This document shows, in pieces, positions 25,552 to 35,046 of a DNA stretch of 64,000 nt; the first letter of the stretch is position 1, and each line of letters begins with the position of its first letter. The notes under the pieces were generated by a model. That model saw nothing but the letters and a program-made list of their open reading frames with translations. It was not told the DNA's origin and searched no databases. The stretch spans positions 496,001 through 560,000 of the forward strand of contig JADJWG010000004.1 of assembly GCA_016716475.1 (NCBI GenBank), given 5' to 3'. Source of the DNA: Phycisphaerales bacterium. Its GTDB lineage: Bacteria > Planctomycetota > Phycisphaerae > UBA1845 > Fen-1342. A program made the position numbers and the translations under genes.

Positions 25552-26576
25552 CGACCCTGCGGCGCATCGCCGCTACCGTCCGGTCGCGCACCCTTGCCGG
25601 CAATCGAGTCCCGCATCGACGTATCCGACTGGATGTTGCGCATCCGGTAGTAGTCCATGATGCCGAGGTTGCCGCTGCGGAAAGAGTCCGCCATGGCCTT
25701 GGGAATCTCCGCCTCCGCGAGGACGACAATGGCGCGGTTCTCCTCGACCTTCGCCCGGTTCTCCTGCTCGAGTGCGATGGCCATCGCACGGCGCTTTTCG
25801 GCCTCGGCCTGGAAGCGCTTCTTGTCGGCTTCGGCCTGATCGGCCTGCAGGCGGGCACCGATGTTCTCACCGACGTCGATGTCGGCGATGTCGATCGAGA
25901 GGATCTCGTAGGCGGTTCCGGCATCCAACCCCTTGTTCAGCACCGCCTTGGAGATCTTGTCCGGATTTTCGAGCACATTCTTGTGGCTGCCCGCGGAGCC
26001 GATCGCGGAGACGATGCCCTCGCCGACGCGCGCGATGACCGTCTCTTCCGTGGCACCACCGACCAACCGGGCGATGTTCGTCCGCACGGTGACCCGCGCC
26101 CGCGCCCGGAGCTGAATGCCGTCCTGGGCCACGGCATCGATCGTCGCGCGGCCGGACTTCGGATTGGGGCAGTCGATGACCTTGGGGTTCACGCTGGTCT
26201 GCACGGCGTCGACAATGTCGCGCCCGGCCAGGTCGATCGCGCAGGCCTTGCGGAAGTCCAGCTCGATCTGGGCGCGCTGTGCCGAGATGAGCGCCTGGAC
26301 CACGTTGGTTACGCGCCCCCGGGCCAGGTAATGATTCTCAAGGTCGGTCGTGGAAATGTCGGAGAGTCCGGCTTTCCAGGCCTGGATCTTGGCATGCACG
26401 ATCACGCTGCTGTTTACGTTCCGCAGCCACATCCCGATCAATTCGCGCCATTGCACGTTCGCCTTGGCGGAAAAGGCCGTGATCCAGAGCCGCCCGAAGT
26501 TGAGCATGACGACGATGACAGCCAGCACGACCAGTGCGCCGACGACGCCGCCGATCCAATACAGTATCTCGCTCAT
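25548..26576 (-). CDS. floA: Flotillin-like protein FloA
   Basis: This 342-residue protein starts with a membrane hairpin (about 5-30, LYWIGGVVGALVVLAVIVVML). The SPFH/PHB domain follows (RVTVRTNIARLVGGATEETVIARVGEGIVSAIG), and then a long Ala-Glu-rich coiled coil (about 230-300, GARLQADQAEADKKRF...). FloA assembles into membrane microdomains of defined lipid composition. It belongs to the UPF0365 family (YqfA in Bacillus). It is cotranscribed with nfeD (33 bp upstream) and with the Pro-rich protein that overlaps its stop. Confidence 0.93.
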   Translation of the reverse strand: MSEILYWIGGVVGALVVLAVIVVMLNFGRLWITAFSAKANVQWRELIGMWLRNVNSSVIVHAKIQAWKAGLSDISTTDLENHYLARGRVTNVVQALISAQRAQIELDFRKACAIDLAGRDIVDAVQTSVNPKVIDCPNPKSGRATIDAVAQDGIQLRARARVTVRTNIARLVGGATEETVIARVGEGIVSAIGSAGSHKNVLENPDKISKAVLNKGLDAGTAYEILSIDIADIDVGENIGARLQADQAEADKKRFQAEAEKRRAMAIALEQENRAKVEENRAIVVLAEAEIPKAMADSFRSGNLGIMDYYRMRNIQSDTSMRDSIAGKGARPDGSGDAPQGR

Positions 26577-26609
26577 GAGGTACCCTTTACCGCTAGTGCG
26601 TTACCGGTG

Positions 26610-28232
26610 CTAAGCTAACCCCTGGTCCGGCAGCACACGAACTTCGATTCGTTTGCCTGACCGGCGCACCACCTGCACGCGTTGCCCGGCCTCAACATAC
26701 TCGCCCAGCGCGGTGACGTCCACGAGCTCTTGTCCGAATCGCGCCTGTCCGCTGGGACGCAGCGTCCCGACCACGACGCCGACATCACCGATCTGCCCCA
26801 CGAGCGTCTGTGGATCGCTGGGGTCCGGGCCGACCAGCTCCGGGTTCGAGAGGATGATGCCGTCCACCATCCGGGTCTCCGGCAGCACTTTGATGAGCAT
26901 GAGAATGCCCACCAGTGCCACGGCCATGCTGCCAAGCAGCACCTGGAAGCCCGTGGCGAGGCCCTTGCGGGTCGCTTCCCACATCAGCGGCGAGAAGGTC
27001 GGCAACTGGGGGTCGTATTGGATGAATGTGCCGACAATGCCGGCCAGCAGGGACACCGCCCCCAGGATGCCCGCCACACCGAAGCCCGGCAGGACGAACA
27101 ACTCTACCGCGATCAGGATCAGTCCCAGCACGATCAACGCCAGGGCCCACACGTTGCCGAGTCCGGCGGCGTACGGTGCCGCGATGAAGATTGCGCCGGC
27201 GATCAGGGCCGTTGCGCCCGGTAGAATCAGTCCGGGCGACTGAAATTCCATGTATAGGCCGATCATGGCGATCACGAGGAGCGCGCCGCGCACCAGCGGG
27301 CTGTTCAGCCAGGCCGCGAATTTCTCCCAACCGGTCTGCTCGAGTGACAGCAACGGCCCTGTAATCTCCAGCTTCGCGAGCAACTCCTCGGGTGAACGGG
27401 CAATCCCGCGCGCCAGCCCCAGGCCGACAGCGTCATACTGGGACAGGGTCAGCAGGTCGCCGTCCCCATCGATGGGCTGTCGCACGGGCAGCGGATCGCG
27501 ATCGTCGTCCCACCAGGGCAGGCGAAAGTTGCGCACCAGGCGCCACGCGCGCTCTTCCGCGGCGACATCATCCAGCAGTTCTTTCTTCCGGGCTCCGTCG
27601 ACGATCTTGCGCACGGCGGGGTCTGCGACGGACTCCAGCCACCAGACCTCTTCACTCAATGTCACCATCGCCCGAAGCAGCACCGGATCGTGGCCATGGC
27701 GCGCTGCCGAATCACGATATTCCTGCAGGATAGGACTTTCGACTTTGGCCCGTTCGGTGTCCCCCAGTTCGGCCATCCCCGCGGGCCCGACGATGATGGG
27801 AGCCGAGTCGCCGATGGATGAGGCCGGCGACATCCAGATCTCCTGACAGGCCACCGAGATCATGGCGCCAGCGCTCAGGGCCATCGGATCGACCCATGCC
27901 ACGGTGCGCAGCTCGCTGGGCAGCGTCTTGATCATCCGGCAAATAGCCAGCGCCGGCCCCACGCCGCCACCGGGGGTGTCCAGCCGGAAAATAACGGCCT
28001 CGACACCCGCGCTGGTGGCTTCGTTCAGCCGCCGCTCGATACTTTCCCGCGTGATTTCGTCGATCGGCCCCTGGATGCGGATCAGTGCCGCGCCGCCGCG
28101 CGCCGACGGCTTGTCCTGCGCGCCCGCGGGCCACCACGCGGCGGCCAGCAGCAGCACACCGGCTCCGATCCAGCCCGGACGCAGCCACTGCAAGGCAGCG
28201 CTTCGGTGGGGGCAGGCAGCTCGTTTACGCAT
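26610..28232 (-). CDS. nfeD: NfeD family membrane protein with SppA-like serine protease domain
   Basis: This 540-residue protein has a signal peptide (WIGAGVLLLAAAWWPAGAQ), followed by a ClpP/SppA-like domain. Its nucleophile region is VDPMALSAGAMIS (Ser at about residue 120), and the IFRLDTPGGGVGPA segment is present. Next come four or five membrane helices, including GATALIAGAIFIAAPYAAG, and a C-terminal OB-fold NfeD domain (VGQIGDVGVVVGTLRPSGQ) on the cytoplasmic side. NfeD and FloA work together in membrane microdomain formation. This is the long form of the family, as found with FloA in many phyla. Confidence 0.92.
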   Translation of the reverse strand: MRKRAACPHRSAALQWLRPGWIGAGVLLLAAAWWPAGAQDKPSARGGAALIRIQGPIDEITRESIERRLNEATSAGVEAVIFRLDTPGGGVGPALAICRMIKTLPSELRTVAWVDPMALSAGAMISVACQEIWMSPASSIGDSAPIIVGPAGMAELGDTERAKVESPILQEYRDSAARHGHDPVLLRAMVTLSEEVWWLESVADPAVRKIVDGARKKELLDDVAAEERAWRLVRNFRLPWWDDDRDPLPVRQPIDGDGDLLTLSQYDAVGLGLARGIARSPEELLAKLEITGPLLSLEQTGWEKFAAWLNSPLVRGALLVIAMIGLYMEFQSPGLILPGATALIAGAIFIAAPYAAGLGNVWALALIVLGLILIAVELFVLPGFGVAGILGAVSLLAGIVGTFIQYDPQLPTFSPLMWEATRKGLATGFQVLLGSMAVALVGILMLIKVLPETRMVDGIILSNPELVGPDPSDPQTLVGQIGDVGVVVGTLRPSGQARFGQELVDVTALGEYVEAGQRVQVVRRSGKRIEVRVLPDQGLA

Positions 28233-28587
28233 GTCCAGTATCCTCCACGGTCCGAGGGTCCGGCAGCACCGGCCGGCCGCCCTCTCCGGCTACTCCTATG
28301 ATAGCGGCCGCTGCGCGCAGCGCGTGGCGCCGGGAGGTGTTTACCCACTACAAAACACCACCGACTTTCAACTCGCCCGTGGTGCGCCACGGGTTTGCCG
28401 GCTGTGCCGCCCGCGGGCGTCGGTGTTGTCCCCCGGGGGGGCTGACACTACCTGCGGCAGAAGCCCTGCACCTGAAGATTTTCAGCGGTGACGCGCACAG
28501 AATTCTCAACTCCCCCTACAGCCACGCCGATAGAACCGCAGTGCGTTGATTATTCGGGACGATTTGCAAGCTGCTCAGGAGAGCCAC
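28233..28587. other. 355-bp intergenic region between divergent genes
   Basis: No gene was recognised. A perfect inverted repeat (CCCGTGG at 28376-28382, CCACGGG at 28387-28393) followed by TTTGCC resembles a weak terminator or a protein-binding site. The right end holds AGGAG before the start at 28588. The region presumably contains promoters for nfeD and for the basic protein, but no clear consensus was found. Confidence 0.5.
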
Positions 28588-29073
28588 ATGCCTACAAATT
28601 CGAAGTTCAACTTCCGCAACACGCGCTCGAAGACGAGCCGCACCACGACCAACTTCGGCGGTTCGCAGACCACGGGGAACCGCCCGTCGGCCAACCAGCC
28701 CACCTACTCGACGCGTTCGCCGAAATTCCGCGCGGCGCAGAACGAGGTGCAGTGGCGCATTGGTTCGTACCGCAACATCCAGACCCAGTTCAGCGGCCCC
28801 GGCGTCAAGACCCCGGTTTCGCCGACCACGGTCTCGAAGTGGATCAAGTACGTCAATAACGGCGTGCAGGTCTATAAGTTCACCAACAAGCAGTTCCAGA
28901 CGTATTTCGGCGCGAAGACCGCCAACAGCAACCCCACCGTGGTGCGCAAGCAGCTCGCCACCCGCTTCGGCGCTTCCATCAAGGACGTCACGCGCGGTAA
29001 GGGTAACACCTGGTTGATCGCGGCCACCCGCACGCCGACCGCCCGTCCCTTCGCCAATTACCCCTGGAAGTAA
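28588..29073 (+). CDS. Basic protein of unknown function
   Basis: This 161-residue protein (MPTNSKFNFRNTRSKTSR...) has a clear ribosome binding site (CAGGAGAGCC) before the ATG. It is rich in Asn, Thr, Ser, Lys and Arg. It has no Cys, no membrane segment and no signal peptide, and it carries a large positive charge. The N-terminal 60 residues look disordered. The rest has folded-looking segments such as VSKWIKYVNNGVQVYKFTNKQF and RKQLATRFGASIKDVTRGKGN. Codon use is strongly biased to AAC, AAG, TTC and CGC, which suggests high expression. It is a lone gene with a terminator. Possibly a nucleic-acid-binding or structural protein; not assigned. Confidence 0.7.
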   Translation: MPTNSKFNFRNTRSKTSRTTTNFGGSQTTGNRPSANQPTYSTRSPKFRAAQNEVQWRIGSYRNIQTQFSGPGVKTPVSPTTVSKWIKYVNNGVQVYKFTNKQFQTYFGAKTANSNPTVVRKQLATRFGASIKDVTRGKGNTWLIAATRTPTARPFANYPWK

Positions 29074-29142
29074 ACCGGTCCCCTCCCCTGCGTCTGCGGG
29101 GGTCCCCCGAGAGTGGAATCGCAGCTTGCAAGTTCGTGCTCT

Positions 29143-29175
29143 GGCGGCCCGTCATCCTGAGGATGGCGGGCCGCC
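29143..29175 (+). terminator. Rho-independent terminator of the basic protein gene
   Basis: GGCGGCCCGTCATCC (29143-29157) pairs with GGATGGCGGGCCGCC (29161-29175) over 15 bp, with a single G-U pair and a TGA loop. It is followed by TGCTTTCTCTCC. It lies 70 bp after the stop at 29073. Confidence 0.75.
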
Positions 29176-29255
29176 TGCTTTCTCTCCGATGGGCGGCTTC
29201 CGCCGGCGCGTCCCTCGCTTGCTTCCCCACCACCCGCCGCCGTAGAACAGCGCCC

Positions 29256-30188
29256 GTGGAACGCCGTGTCATCGTCATCACCGGCTGTACGGCCTCCGGT
29301 AAGGGGGCCGTCGCCCGCGCCCTCGCCGATGAGATCGACGGTGAAATCGTCAGCATCGACTCCATGAAGGTCTACCGCGGCATGGACATTGGCACCGCCA
29401 AGCCGTCCGCTGCCGACCGGGCCCGCATTCCTCACCACATCGTCGATGTCGCCGACCCCTGGGAGCCCTTCAGCGCCGCCGCCTTTGTCGTCCGTGCTGA
29501 TGCCGCCGTCGCTGCGATCCACGCGCGCGGACGGCCGGTGATTGCGGTCGGCGGAACGGTCCTCTACCTCAAGTGCTGGTACGAGGGGCTCTTTGAGGGT
29601 CCGCCAGCCGATCCTGCCCTGCGCGCCGCGCTCCGCGTCCGGGCCGCGGCGTGCGGTTCAGCGGCCCTGCACGCCGAGTTGGCCGCCGTCGACCCGGTTG
29701 CGGCCGCCCGTATCCACCCCCAGGATCTCCGGCGCATCGAGCGGGCGCTCGAGGTCTACCAACAGTCCGGCCAGCCGATCAGTGCCCTGCAACGGCAGTG
29801 GGACCAGGGGGGCCCGCGCCGCCCCGACCTGCGGTGGACGCTGATCGGGCTCCGGCGCGAGCGCGAGGCCGCGAACCGCCGCATTAATGCCCGGGTAAAG
29901 GGGATGCTGGCGGCCGGACTGGAGCAGGAAGCCCGCCGGGTCTGGGAAGACCCGCGCGGCGTAGGTCCGCAGGCCCGCCAGGCGGTGGGCTACGCTGAAC
30001 TGTTCGCCTACTTCCAGGGCCGACTTACGCTGGAAGAGGCGACCGAGCGGATCAAGATCCACTCCCGGCGACTCGCCAAACACCAGCGCTCGTGGTTGAA
30101 ACGCCAGCGGGACTTCCGCTGGGTGGCTGTGGCGGACGACGCCACGGTACCCGCTGTGCTCGCTTCCGTCCGATCACTGCTGGCCTGA
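29256..30188 (+). CDS. miaA: tRNA dimethylallyltransferase
   Basis: This 310-residue enzyme transfers a dimethylallyl group to A37 of tRNAs reading UNN codons. The GTG at 29256 ((V)ERRVIVITGCTASGKG) is taken as start; the frame is open to 29136 but the extension is not protein-like. The P-loop GCTASGKGAVA has an unusual Lys-Gly-Ala in place of KST. Other motifs are IVSIDSMKVYRGMDIGTAKP, PHHIVDVADPWEPFSAAAF, and the tRNA-binding stretch HPQDLRRIERALEV. The C-terminal part ends in KIHSRRLAKHQRSWLKRQ, typical of the family. Confidence 0.93.
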   Translation: MERRVIVITGCTASGKGAVARALADEIDGEIVSIDSMKVYRGMDIGTAKPSAADRARIPHHIVDVADPWEPFSAAAFVVRADAAVAAIHARGRPVIAVGGTVLYLKCWYEGLFEGPPADPALRAALRVRAAACGSAALHAELAAVDPVAAARIHPQDLRRIERALEVYQQSGQPISALQRQWDQGGPRRPDLRWTLIGLRREREAANRRINARVKGMLAAGLEQEARRVWEDPRGVGPQARQAVGYAELFAYFQGRLTLEEATERIKIHSRRLAKHQRSWLKRQRDFRWVAVADDATVPAVLASVRSLLA

Positions 30189-30316
30189 GGGGGCGGAGCG
30201 AGCCGGCGCCCCACAGTCTGCCGCCCTACGCGCCTTACAGGCGCTGCCGTAGAATCCGCTCTACGCCGGACAGATCCCCGGCAGTGGTTACGCGCTGGTC
30301 GCGAAGGAGCCCAGGC

Positions 30317-30694
30317 ATGACGGTGCCTAATGATCGGAAGTATTCGCAGACCCACGAGTGGTTCAAGCTGGACGGCGACATCGTCACGATCGGGATTACG
30401 CAATTCGCGGCCGATGAGCTGACCGACATCACTTTCGTGGACCTGCCGAAGCCGGGAGATAGCGTCGCGGGGGGTACGCACTTCGGTGAAGTTGAGTCGG
30501 TCAAGGCAACCGGCGAGTTATACACCGCCGTGTCCGGCGAGGTCGTTGAAACCAATGAAAGACTCGCCGACGAGCCCGGTCTGCTCAACACCGATCCGCT
30601 CGGCGCCGGGTGGCTGATTAAAATTCGCTGCAGTGATACCAGCCCGCTGGAGAAGATGCTCGACGGAACGGCCTACAACCAGTTTATCGCCTAA
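30317..30694 (+). CDS. gcvH: Glycine cleavage system H protein
   Basis: This 125-residue carrier of the glycine cleavage complex starts at an ATG after GAAGGAG. The lipoyl-lysine is in FGEVESVKATGELYTAVSGE at about residue 63. The N-terminal HEWFKLDGDIVTIGITQFA and C-terminal NTDPLGAGWLIKI are classic. It lies just upstream of gcvP; gcvT is not in the window. No glycine riboswitch was recognised in the leader. Confidence 0.95.
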   Translation: MTVPNDRKYSQTHEWFKLDGDIVTIGITQFAADELTDITFVDLPKPGDSVAGGTHFGEVESVKATGELYTAVSGEVVETNERLADEPGLLNTDPLGAGWLIKIRCSDTSPLEKMLDGTAYNQFIA

Positions 30695-30832
30695 CCGGCG
30701 TCCTCCGCCTGGCTGGGATCGCGACGCTGGAGCACCGGACAGCGCGGGCGCGGAAGCGTTCGGCCTGGCAGCTTCCTGTGGCGACGATGCGCCCCCTGTT
30801 TTGCACGGGTTTTCTGAAAAGTGATTACCACC

Positions 30833-33715
30833 ATGCATGACCTGCCCGACCCTCTGCACCCGACCGATACATTTATCCAGCGGCACCTGGGACCCAGTGA
30901 CGACGAGCTGCGCACCATGCTCGCGGTGCTCGGGTACGACTCCCTCGATGCCCTCACCGAAGCGACCGTTCCCCCGGCGATTCGCACGTCGCGGCCGCTC
31001 GCGCTCGGTGTGCCGCGCGGCGAACACGAGTTGCTGGCCGAACTGCGCGCCATCGCCGGGCAGAACCGCGTGCTGAGGTCGCTCATCGGTTTGGGCTACC
31101 ACGACTGCATTACACCACCCGTAATTCAGCGGAACATCCTGGAAAACCCGGGCTGGTATACCCAGTACACACCCTACCAGGCCGAAATCAGCCAAGGGCG
31201 CTTGGAAGCCCTGATCAACTTCCAGACCATGGTCTCCGACCTCACGGGTCTGCCGCTGGCGAATGCGTCGCTGCTCGACGAGGCCACTGCCGCCGCCGAG
31301 GCGATGACCATGTGTCACCGCATCGCCCGCGGCAAACGCAATGCCTTCTTCGCCGCGGCGGACTGCCACCCCCAGACCCTCGCGGTGCTCCAGACCCGGG
31401 CGGAGCCACTCGGGATCGAGTTGCGCTGTGGGGATCCAGCCACGTTGGACCTCGCCGACGGCAGCATCTGCGGCGTGCTCGTGCAGTACCCGGCCACCGA
31501 CGGTCGCGCCTATGACTACACCGCGCTGGTCACGGCCGCACACGCCGCTGGCGCACTCGTGGTTTTCGCGACGGACCTGCTCGCGCTGACCCTGCTCAAG
31601 CCGCCGGGGGAGTTCGGCGCAGACATCGCCGTTGGCAGCGCGCAGCGCTTCGGCGTGCCGCTCGGCTTCGGCGGACCGCACGCCGCCTTCATGGCTACGC
31701 ATGAGGACCATGCCCGCCAGATGCCCGGCCGGATCGTCGGCGTATCGAAGGACGTGCAAGGCAACCCCGCGTTCCGGCTCGCGATCCAGACGCGCGAACA
31801 GCACATCCGCCGTGAGAAGGCCACCAGTAACATCTGCACGGCGCAGGTATTGCTCGCGATCATGGCAAGCATGTACGCGGTCTACCACGGCCCGCACGGC
31901 CTGCGCCGCATCGCCGAACGCATTCACACGGCTGCGCGGGCCTTCGCGGCGGTGCTGGCCGAGGCCGGCTTCCGGGTGCCCGCGGGGGTGTACTTCGACA
32001 CCCTGCGCATCGGTGTGCCGGGCGGGCGCAGCAGTGCCGAACGGGTCCTGGGAGCCGCGCGGCAGGCCGGCTTCAACCTGCGCGACTTCGGTGACGAAAC
32101 CATCGGCATCGCGCTGGACGAGAAAATCACCCGCGCCGAACTGGTTCGCCTGCTGGGCGCTTGTGGCGTGCCCGAGCCCGCTGCCAGTCTCGCGCGACAC
32201 CTGGGGGCGGCGGAGGCCGCTCCCGTGCAGGCCCTGCGCCGCACGAGCCCGTACCTGACGCACGCCGTTTTCAACAGCTACCATGCCGAACACGAGCTGC
32301 TGCGCTATCTCAAGCGGCTCGAGGCCCGCGACCTTTCCCTCTGCACCTCGATGATCCCGCTCGGCTCCTGCACGATGAAGCTCAACGCGACGTCGGAAAT
32401 GCTTCCCGTGACGTGGCCCGAGTTCAGCCAGATCCATCCCTTCGCCCCGCTCGACCAGACCCGTGGCTACCAGACGCTCTTTCGGCACCTCGAGGGTACC
32501 CTGGCCGAGATCACCGGCTTTTCGGCCGTGTCGCTGCAACCCAACAGTGGTGCTTCCGGAGAGTATGCCGGGCTGCTCACCATTCGCGCCTACCACCAGA
32601 GCCGTGGCGAGGGCCACCGCAACGTCTGCCTCGTGCCGATCTCCGCCCATGGAACCAACCCCGCCAGTGCCATCATGGTGGGCTACGAAGTCGTGATCGT
32701 CGCCTGCGACGCGCACGGCAACATCAGTCTCGACGACGTTCGGGCCAAGGCCGCCGCGCATCGCGCGCGTCTCGCCGGTATCATGATCACGTATCCTTCC
32801 ACGCACGGGGTTTTCGAGCCCGGCGTGAAGGACATCTGTGCCGTGGTGCATGAGCATGGCGGCCAGGTCTACATGGACGGCGCCAATCTCAATGCCCAGG
32901 TCGGCTTGTGTCGGCCGGGAGAACTCGGCGCCGACGTCTGCCACCTGAACCTGCACAAGACTTTCTGCATCCCGCACGGCGGCGGCGGCCCGGGCATGGG
33001 ACCGATCGCCTGCGCCGCGCACCTGGCGCCGTTCCTTCCCGGCCATCCGCTCGTCGCTTGCGGCGGTTCCCAGGCGATCGGGCCCGTTTCGGCGGCCCCT
33101 TTCGGCAGCGCCAGCATCCTGCCGATCTCGTGGATGTATATCGGGCTGATGGGCGCCGAGGGCCTGCGCCGCGCGACCCAGGTCGCGATTCTCAACGCCA
33201 ACTACATGGCCCAGCGGCTGGGCGCGCACTACCCGGTGCTGTACACGGGGCCGGGCGGCCGCGTGGCGCACGAGTTCATCATTGACCTGCGGGAATTGAA
33301 GAAGTCCGCGCATGTCGAAATCGACGACGTCGCCAAGCGGCTGATGGACTATGGCTTCCACGCGCCGACAATGTCGTGGCCGGTAGGCGGCACACTGATG
33401 ATCGAACCGACGGAAAGTGAATCACAGGCCGAATGTGACCGCTTGTGCGACGCACTCATCGCGATCCGGCAGGAGATCCGCGACATCGAGCAGGGACGGC
33501 TTGCCTATGAGGACAGTCCGCTGCACCACGCACCGCACACGGCCGCCGCGGTCTGCGGCACCGAGTGGGGCCGCGCTTACCCGCGTGAACAGGGTGCTTT
33601 TCCAGCCCCCTGGACGCGACAGCACAAGTTCTGGCCGGCGGTGGCGCGCATTGACAATGTGTACGGCGACCGGCACCTGCACTGCACCTGCCCGGACGTG
33701 ACGGCCTATGCGTGA
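30833..33715 (+). CDS. gcvP: Glycine dehydrogenase (decarboxylating), single-chain P protein
   Basis: This 960-residue PLP enzyme decarboxylates glycine and passes the aminomethyl group to the lipoyl arm of GcvH. Both halves (GcvPA- and GcvPB-like) are in one chain, as in E. coli. Family features are FIQRHLGPSDDEL at the start, NASLLDEATAAAEAM, SMIPLGSCTMKLN at the start of the second half, and the PLP-lysine in HLNLHKTFCIPHGGGGPG. The start at 30833 is preferred, but a GTG at 30821 is possible. It follows gcvH by 138 bp and is probably in its operon. Confidence 0.96.
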   Translation: MHDLPDPLHPTDTFIQRHLGPSDDELRTMLAVLGYDSLDALTEATVPPAIRTSRPLALGVPRGEHELLAELRAIAGQNRVLRSLIGLGYHDCITPPVIQRNILENPGWYTQYTPYQAEISQGRLEALINFQTMVSDLTGLPLANASLLDEATAAAEAMTMCHRIARGKRNAFFAAADCHPQTLAVLQTRAEPLGIELRCGDPATLDLADGSICGVLVQYPATDGRAYDYTALVTAAHAAGALVVFATDLLALTLLKPPGEFGADIAVGSAQRFGVPLGFGGPHAAFMATHEDHARQMPGRIVGVSKDVQGNPAFRLAIQTREQHIRREKATSNICTAQVLLAIMASMYAVYHGPHGLRRIAERIHTAARAFAAVLAEAGFRVPAGVYFDTLRIGVPGGRSSAERVLGAARQAGFNLRDFGDETIGIALDEKITRAELVRLLGACGVPEPAASLARHLGAAEAAPVQALRRTSPYLTHAVFNSYHAEHELLRYLKRLEARDLSLCTSMIPLGSCTMKLNATSEMLPVTWPEFSQIHPFAPLDQTRGYQTLFRHLEGTLAEITGFSAVSLQPNSGASGEYAGLLTIRAYHQSRGEGHRNVCLVPISAHGTNPASAIMVGYEVVIVACDAHGNISLDDVRAKAAAHRARLAGIMITYPSTHGVFEPGVKDICAVVHEHGGQVYMDGANLNAQVGLCRPGELGADVCHLNLHKTFCIPHGGGGPGMGPIACAAHLAPFLPGHPLVACGGSQAIGPVSAAPFGSASILPISWMYIGLMGAEGLRRATQVAILNANYMAQRLGAHYPVLYTGPGGRVAHEFIIDLRELKKSAHVEIDDVAKRLMDYGFHAPTMSWPVGGTLMIEPTESESQAECDRLCDALIAIRQEIRDIEQGRLAYEDSPLHHAPHTAAAVCGTEWGRAYPREQGAFPAPWTRQHKFWPAVARIDNVYGDRHLHCTCPDVTAYA

Positions 33716-33872
33716 GGCGGGCGGCAATGCGACCGCAAGGGCACAGCGGTGACCTGTCCCCCCGGCATGCCCCGCGACGATCCAAGTTCGGACCATGGGG
33801 GCTGCCGGCCGGTGCCGATAGGAGTGGCAGGGCCCGCCACGGGTGCGGGCGACAATCCGCCCGAGGATGGTC

Positions 33873-34124
33873 ATGGCCGCGTCACTGCTCCCTTGCTCCG
33901 TTCGTTCCTGGAATTTGCGGCACCCCCTGCGATGGGGCGCGCTCGCCGTCCTGATGCTGCTCGCGCCGCTGGGGTGCAGTCTCCACGATGATCCCCACTA
34001 CAACCCGTATGCCCCGACCGGTGGCGACCCGACGCTGCTGCGCGCGGCGGACGAGCTTATGAATGTCGCGGGTGAAGGGGTCGACAACCTGCAGCGCCGG
34101 CTCGACAATATCATTGCGGATTAG
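33873..34124 (+). CDS. Small lipoprotein
   Basis: This protein of about 83 residues starts MAASLLPCSVRSWNLRHPLRW (ATG at 33873, with GAGGA just upstream; the ATG at 33867 is too close to it). An unusually long N-region is followed by the hydrophobic segment GALAVLMLLAPLGCS, a lipobox with Cys at about residue 35. The mature part is only about 48 residues, with a helical end (DELMNVAGEGVDNLQRRLDN). It is probably a peripheral lipoprotein; function unknown. It lies between gcvP and a phosphoesterase. Confidence 0.6.
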   Translation: MAASLLPCSVRSWNLRHPLRWGALAVLMLLAPLGCSLHDDPHYNPYAPTGGDPTLLRAADELMNVAGEGVDNLQRRLDNIIAD

Positions 34125-34206
34125 CCATGATCCTATCCTCCCACGGGAGCACCGGGCTGGTCCGCGTGTGTTCGGGTCCGATGGCGGCGGAAGCTGGCGC
34201 TTTGCG

Positions 34207-35046
34207 ATGATGCTCTGCTATACAAGCGACCTGCACGGTGACGCTGGGTTATACGCCCAGCTCGATGCGCTCGTCCGGGCAGAGCGTCCCGAGTTGCTGA
34301 TTCTGGGGGGTGACTTGCTCGGAGACGGCGATCGCAACGACCCGCGCCACTCGCAGGTACGCTTTGTGGACACCGAGTTGCTGCCGCGTATCGCCGCGTG
34401 GCGGGCGGCCGTTCCGGGCCTATGGGTGGCCTGTCTGCCCGGCAACCACGAGTGGCTCTGCACCTACGAAGCGCTGGTCGCACGGGCCGCGCAGGGTGGG
34501 TACACGGTCTTGTCACATGAACGTGCCTGGACGTATCGTGGCTTCCGGTTTCTCGGGCTGATGTACACGCCGCCCACACCCCATTACGGCAAAGATCTCG
34601 AGCGTCTCGATCTGCCCGGGGATGCCCCACCGGCCTGGGGCGGTGTCGTCTGGGATCCCAAGCGTGGCACAGTGGTCGAAGTCTCGGCCGCGGAGCACTT
34701 CCGGCAGAATCCGTCGCTGGAGCAGATTCTCGCGCCGGCCCCGCCGACCGCGGATCCGTGGATCCTCGTGGCGCACGCTCCGCCCTACGACACGGCCCTC
34801 GACCGGCTGCCGGGCCATCCCCAGCCGATCGGCTCCCGGGCCGTCCGCGCCTTTATCGAGACCCGTCAACCCGCCCTCGCTCTGCATGGTCACGTGCATG
34901 AGTCGCCCCAAGTGAGTGGGCGTTACTTTGAAATCATCGGCCGCACACTCTGCATCAACCCCGGTCAAGGGCACGATCGGCTGCACGCGGTGCTGCTGGA
35001 CCTGAACCGCCCGTCTGAAACCCTGCTACACACGGTGCTTGCGTGA
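34207..35046 (+). CDS. Calcineurin-like metallophosphoesterase
   Basis: This 279-residue protein has all the dimetal-site motifs of the family: YTSDLHGD (D-x-H, first residues), LGGDLLGDGD, LPGNHEW, VAHAPPYD and LHGHVHES. The ATG at 34207 or 34210 is the likely start. It probably hydrolyses a phosphodiester or phosphomonoester. The insert around residues 110-160 (YTPPTPHYGKDLERLDLPGD) is not part of the core. Its TGA overlaps the GTG start of aroK by four bases, so they are translationally coupled. Confidence 0.88.
   Translation: MMLCYTSDLHGDAGLYAQLDALVRAERPELLILGGDLLGDGDRNDPRHSQVRFVDTELLPRIAAWRAAVPGLWVACLPGNHEWLCTYEALVARAAQGGYTVLSHERAWTYRGFRFLGLMYTPPTPHYGKDLERLDLPGDAPPAWGGVVWDPKRGTVVEVSAAEHFRQNPSLEQILAPAPPTADPWILVAHAPPYDTALDRLPGHPQPIGSRAVRAFIETRQPALALHGHVHESPQVSGRYFEIIGRTLCINPGQGHDRLHAVLLDLNRPSETLLHTVLA

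Noticed and set aside
30189..30316. A glycine riboswitch in front of gcvH
   Set aside because: The region is only 128 bases, and the tandem aptamer core was not seen.
30518..33361. A 947-codon open frame on the minus strand opposite gcvP
   Set aside because: It mirrors the GC-rich third positions of gcvP, has no family motifs, and the plus strand is a fully conserved GcvP.
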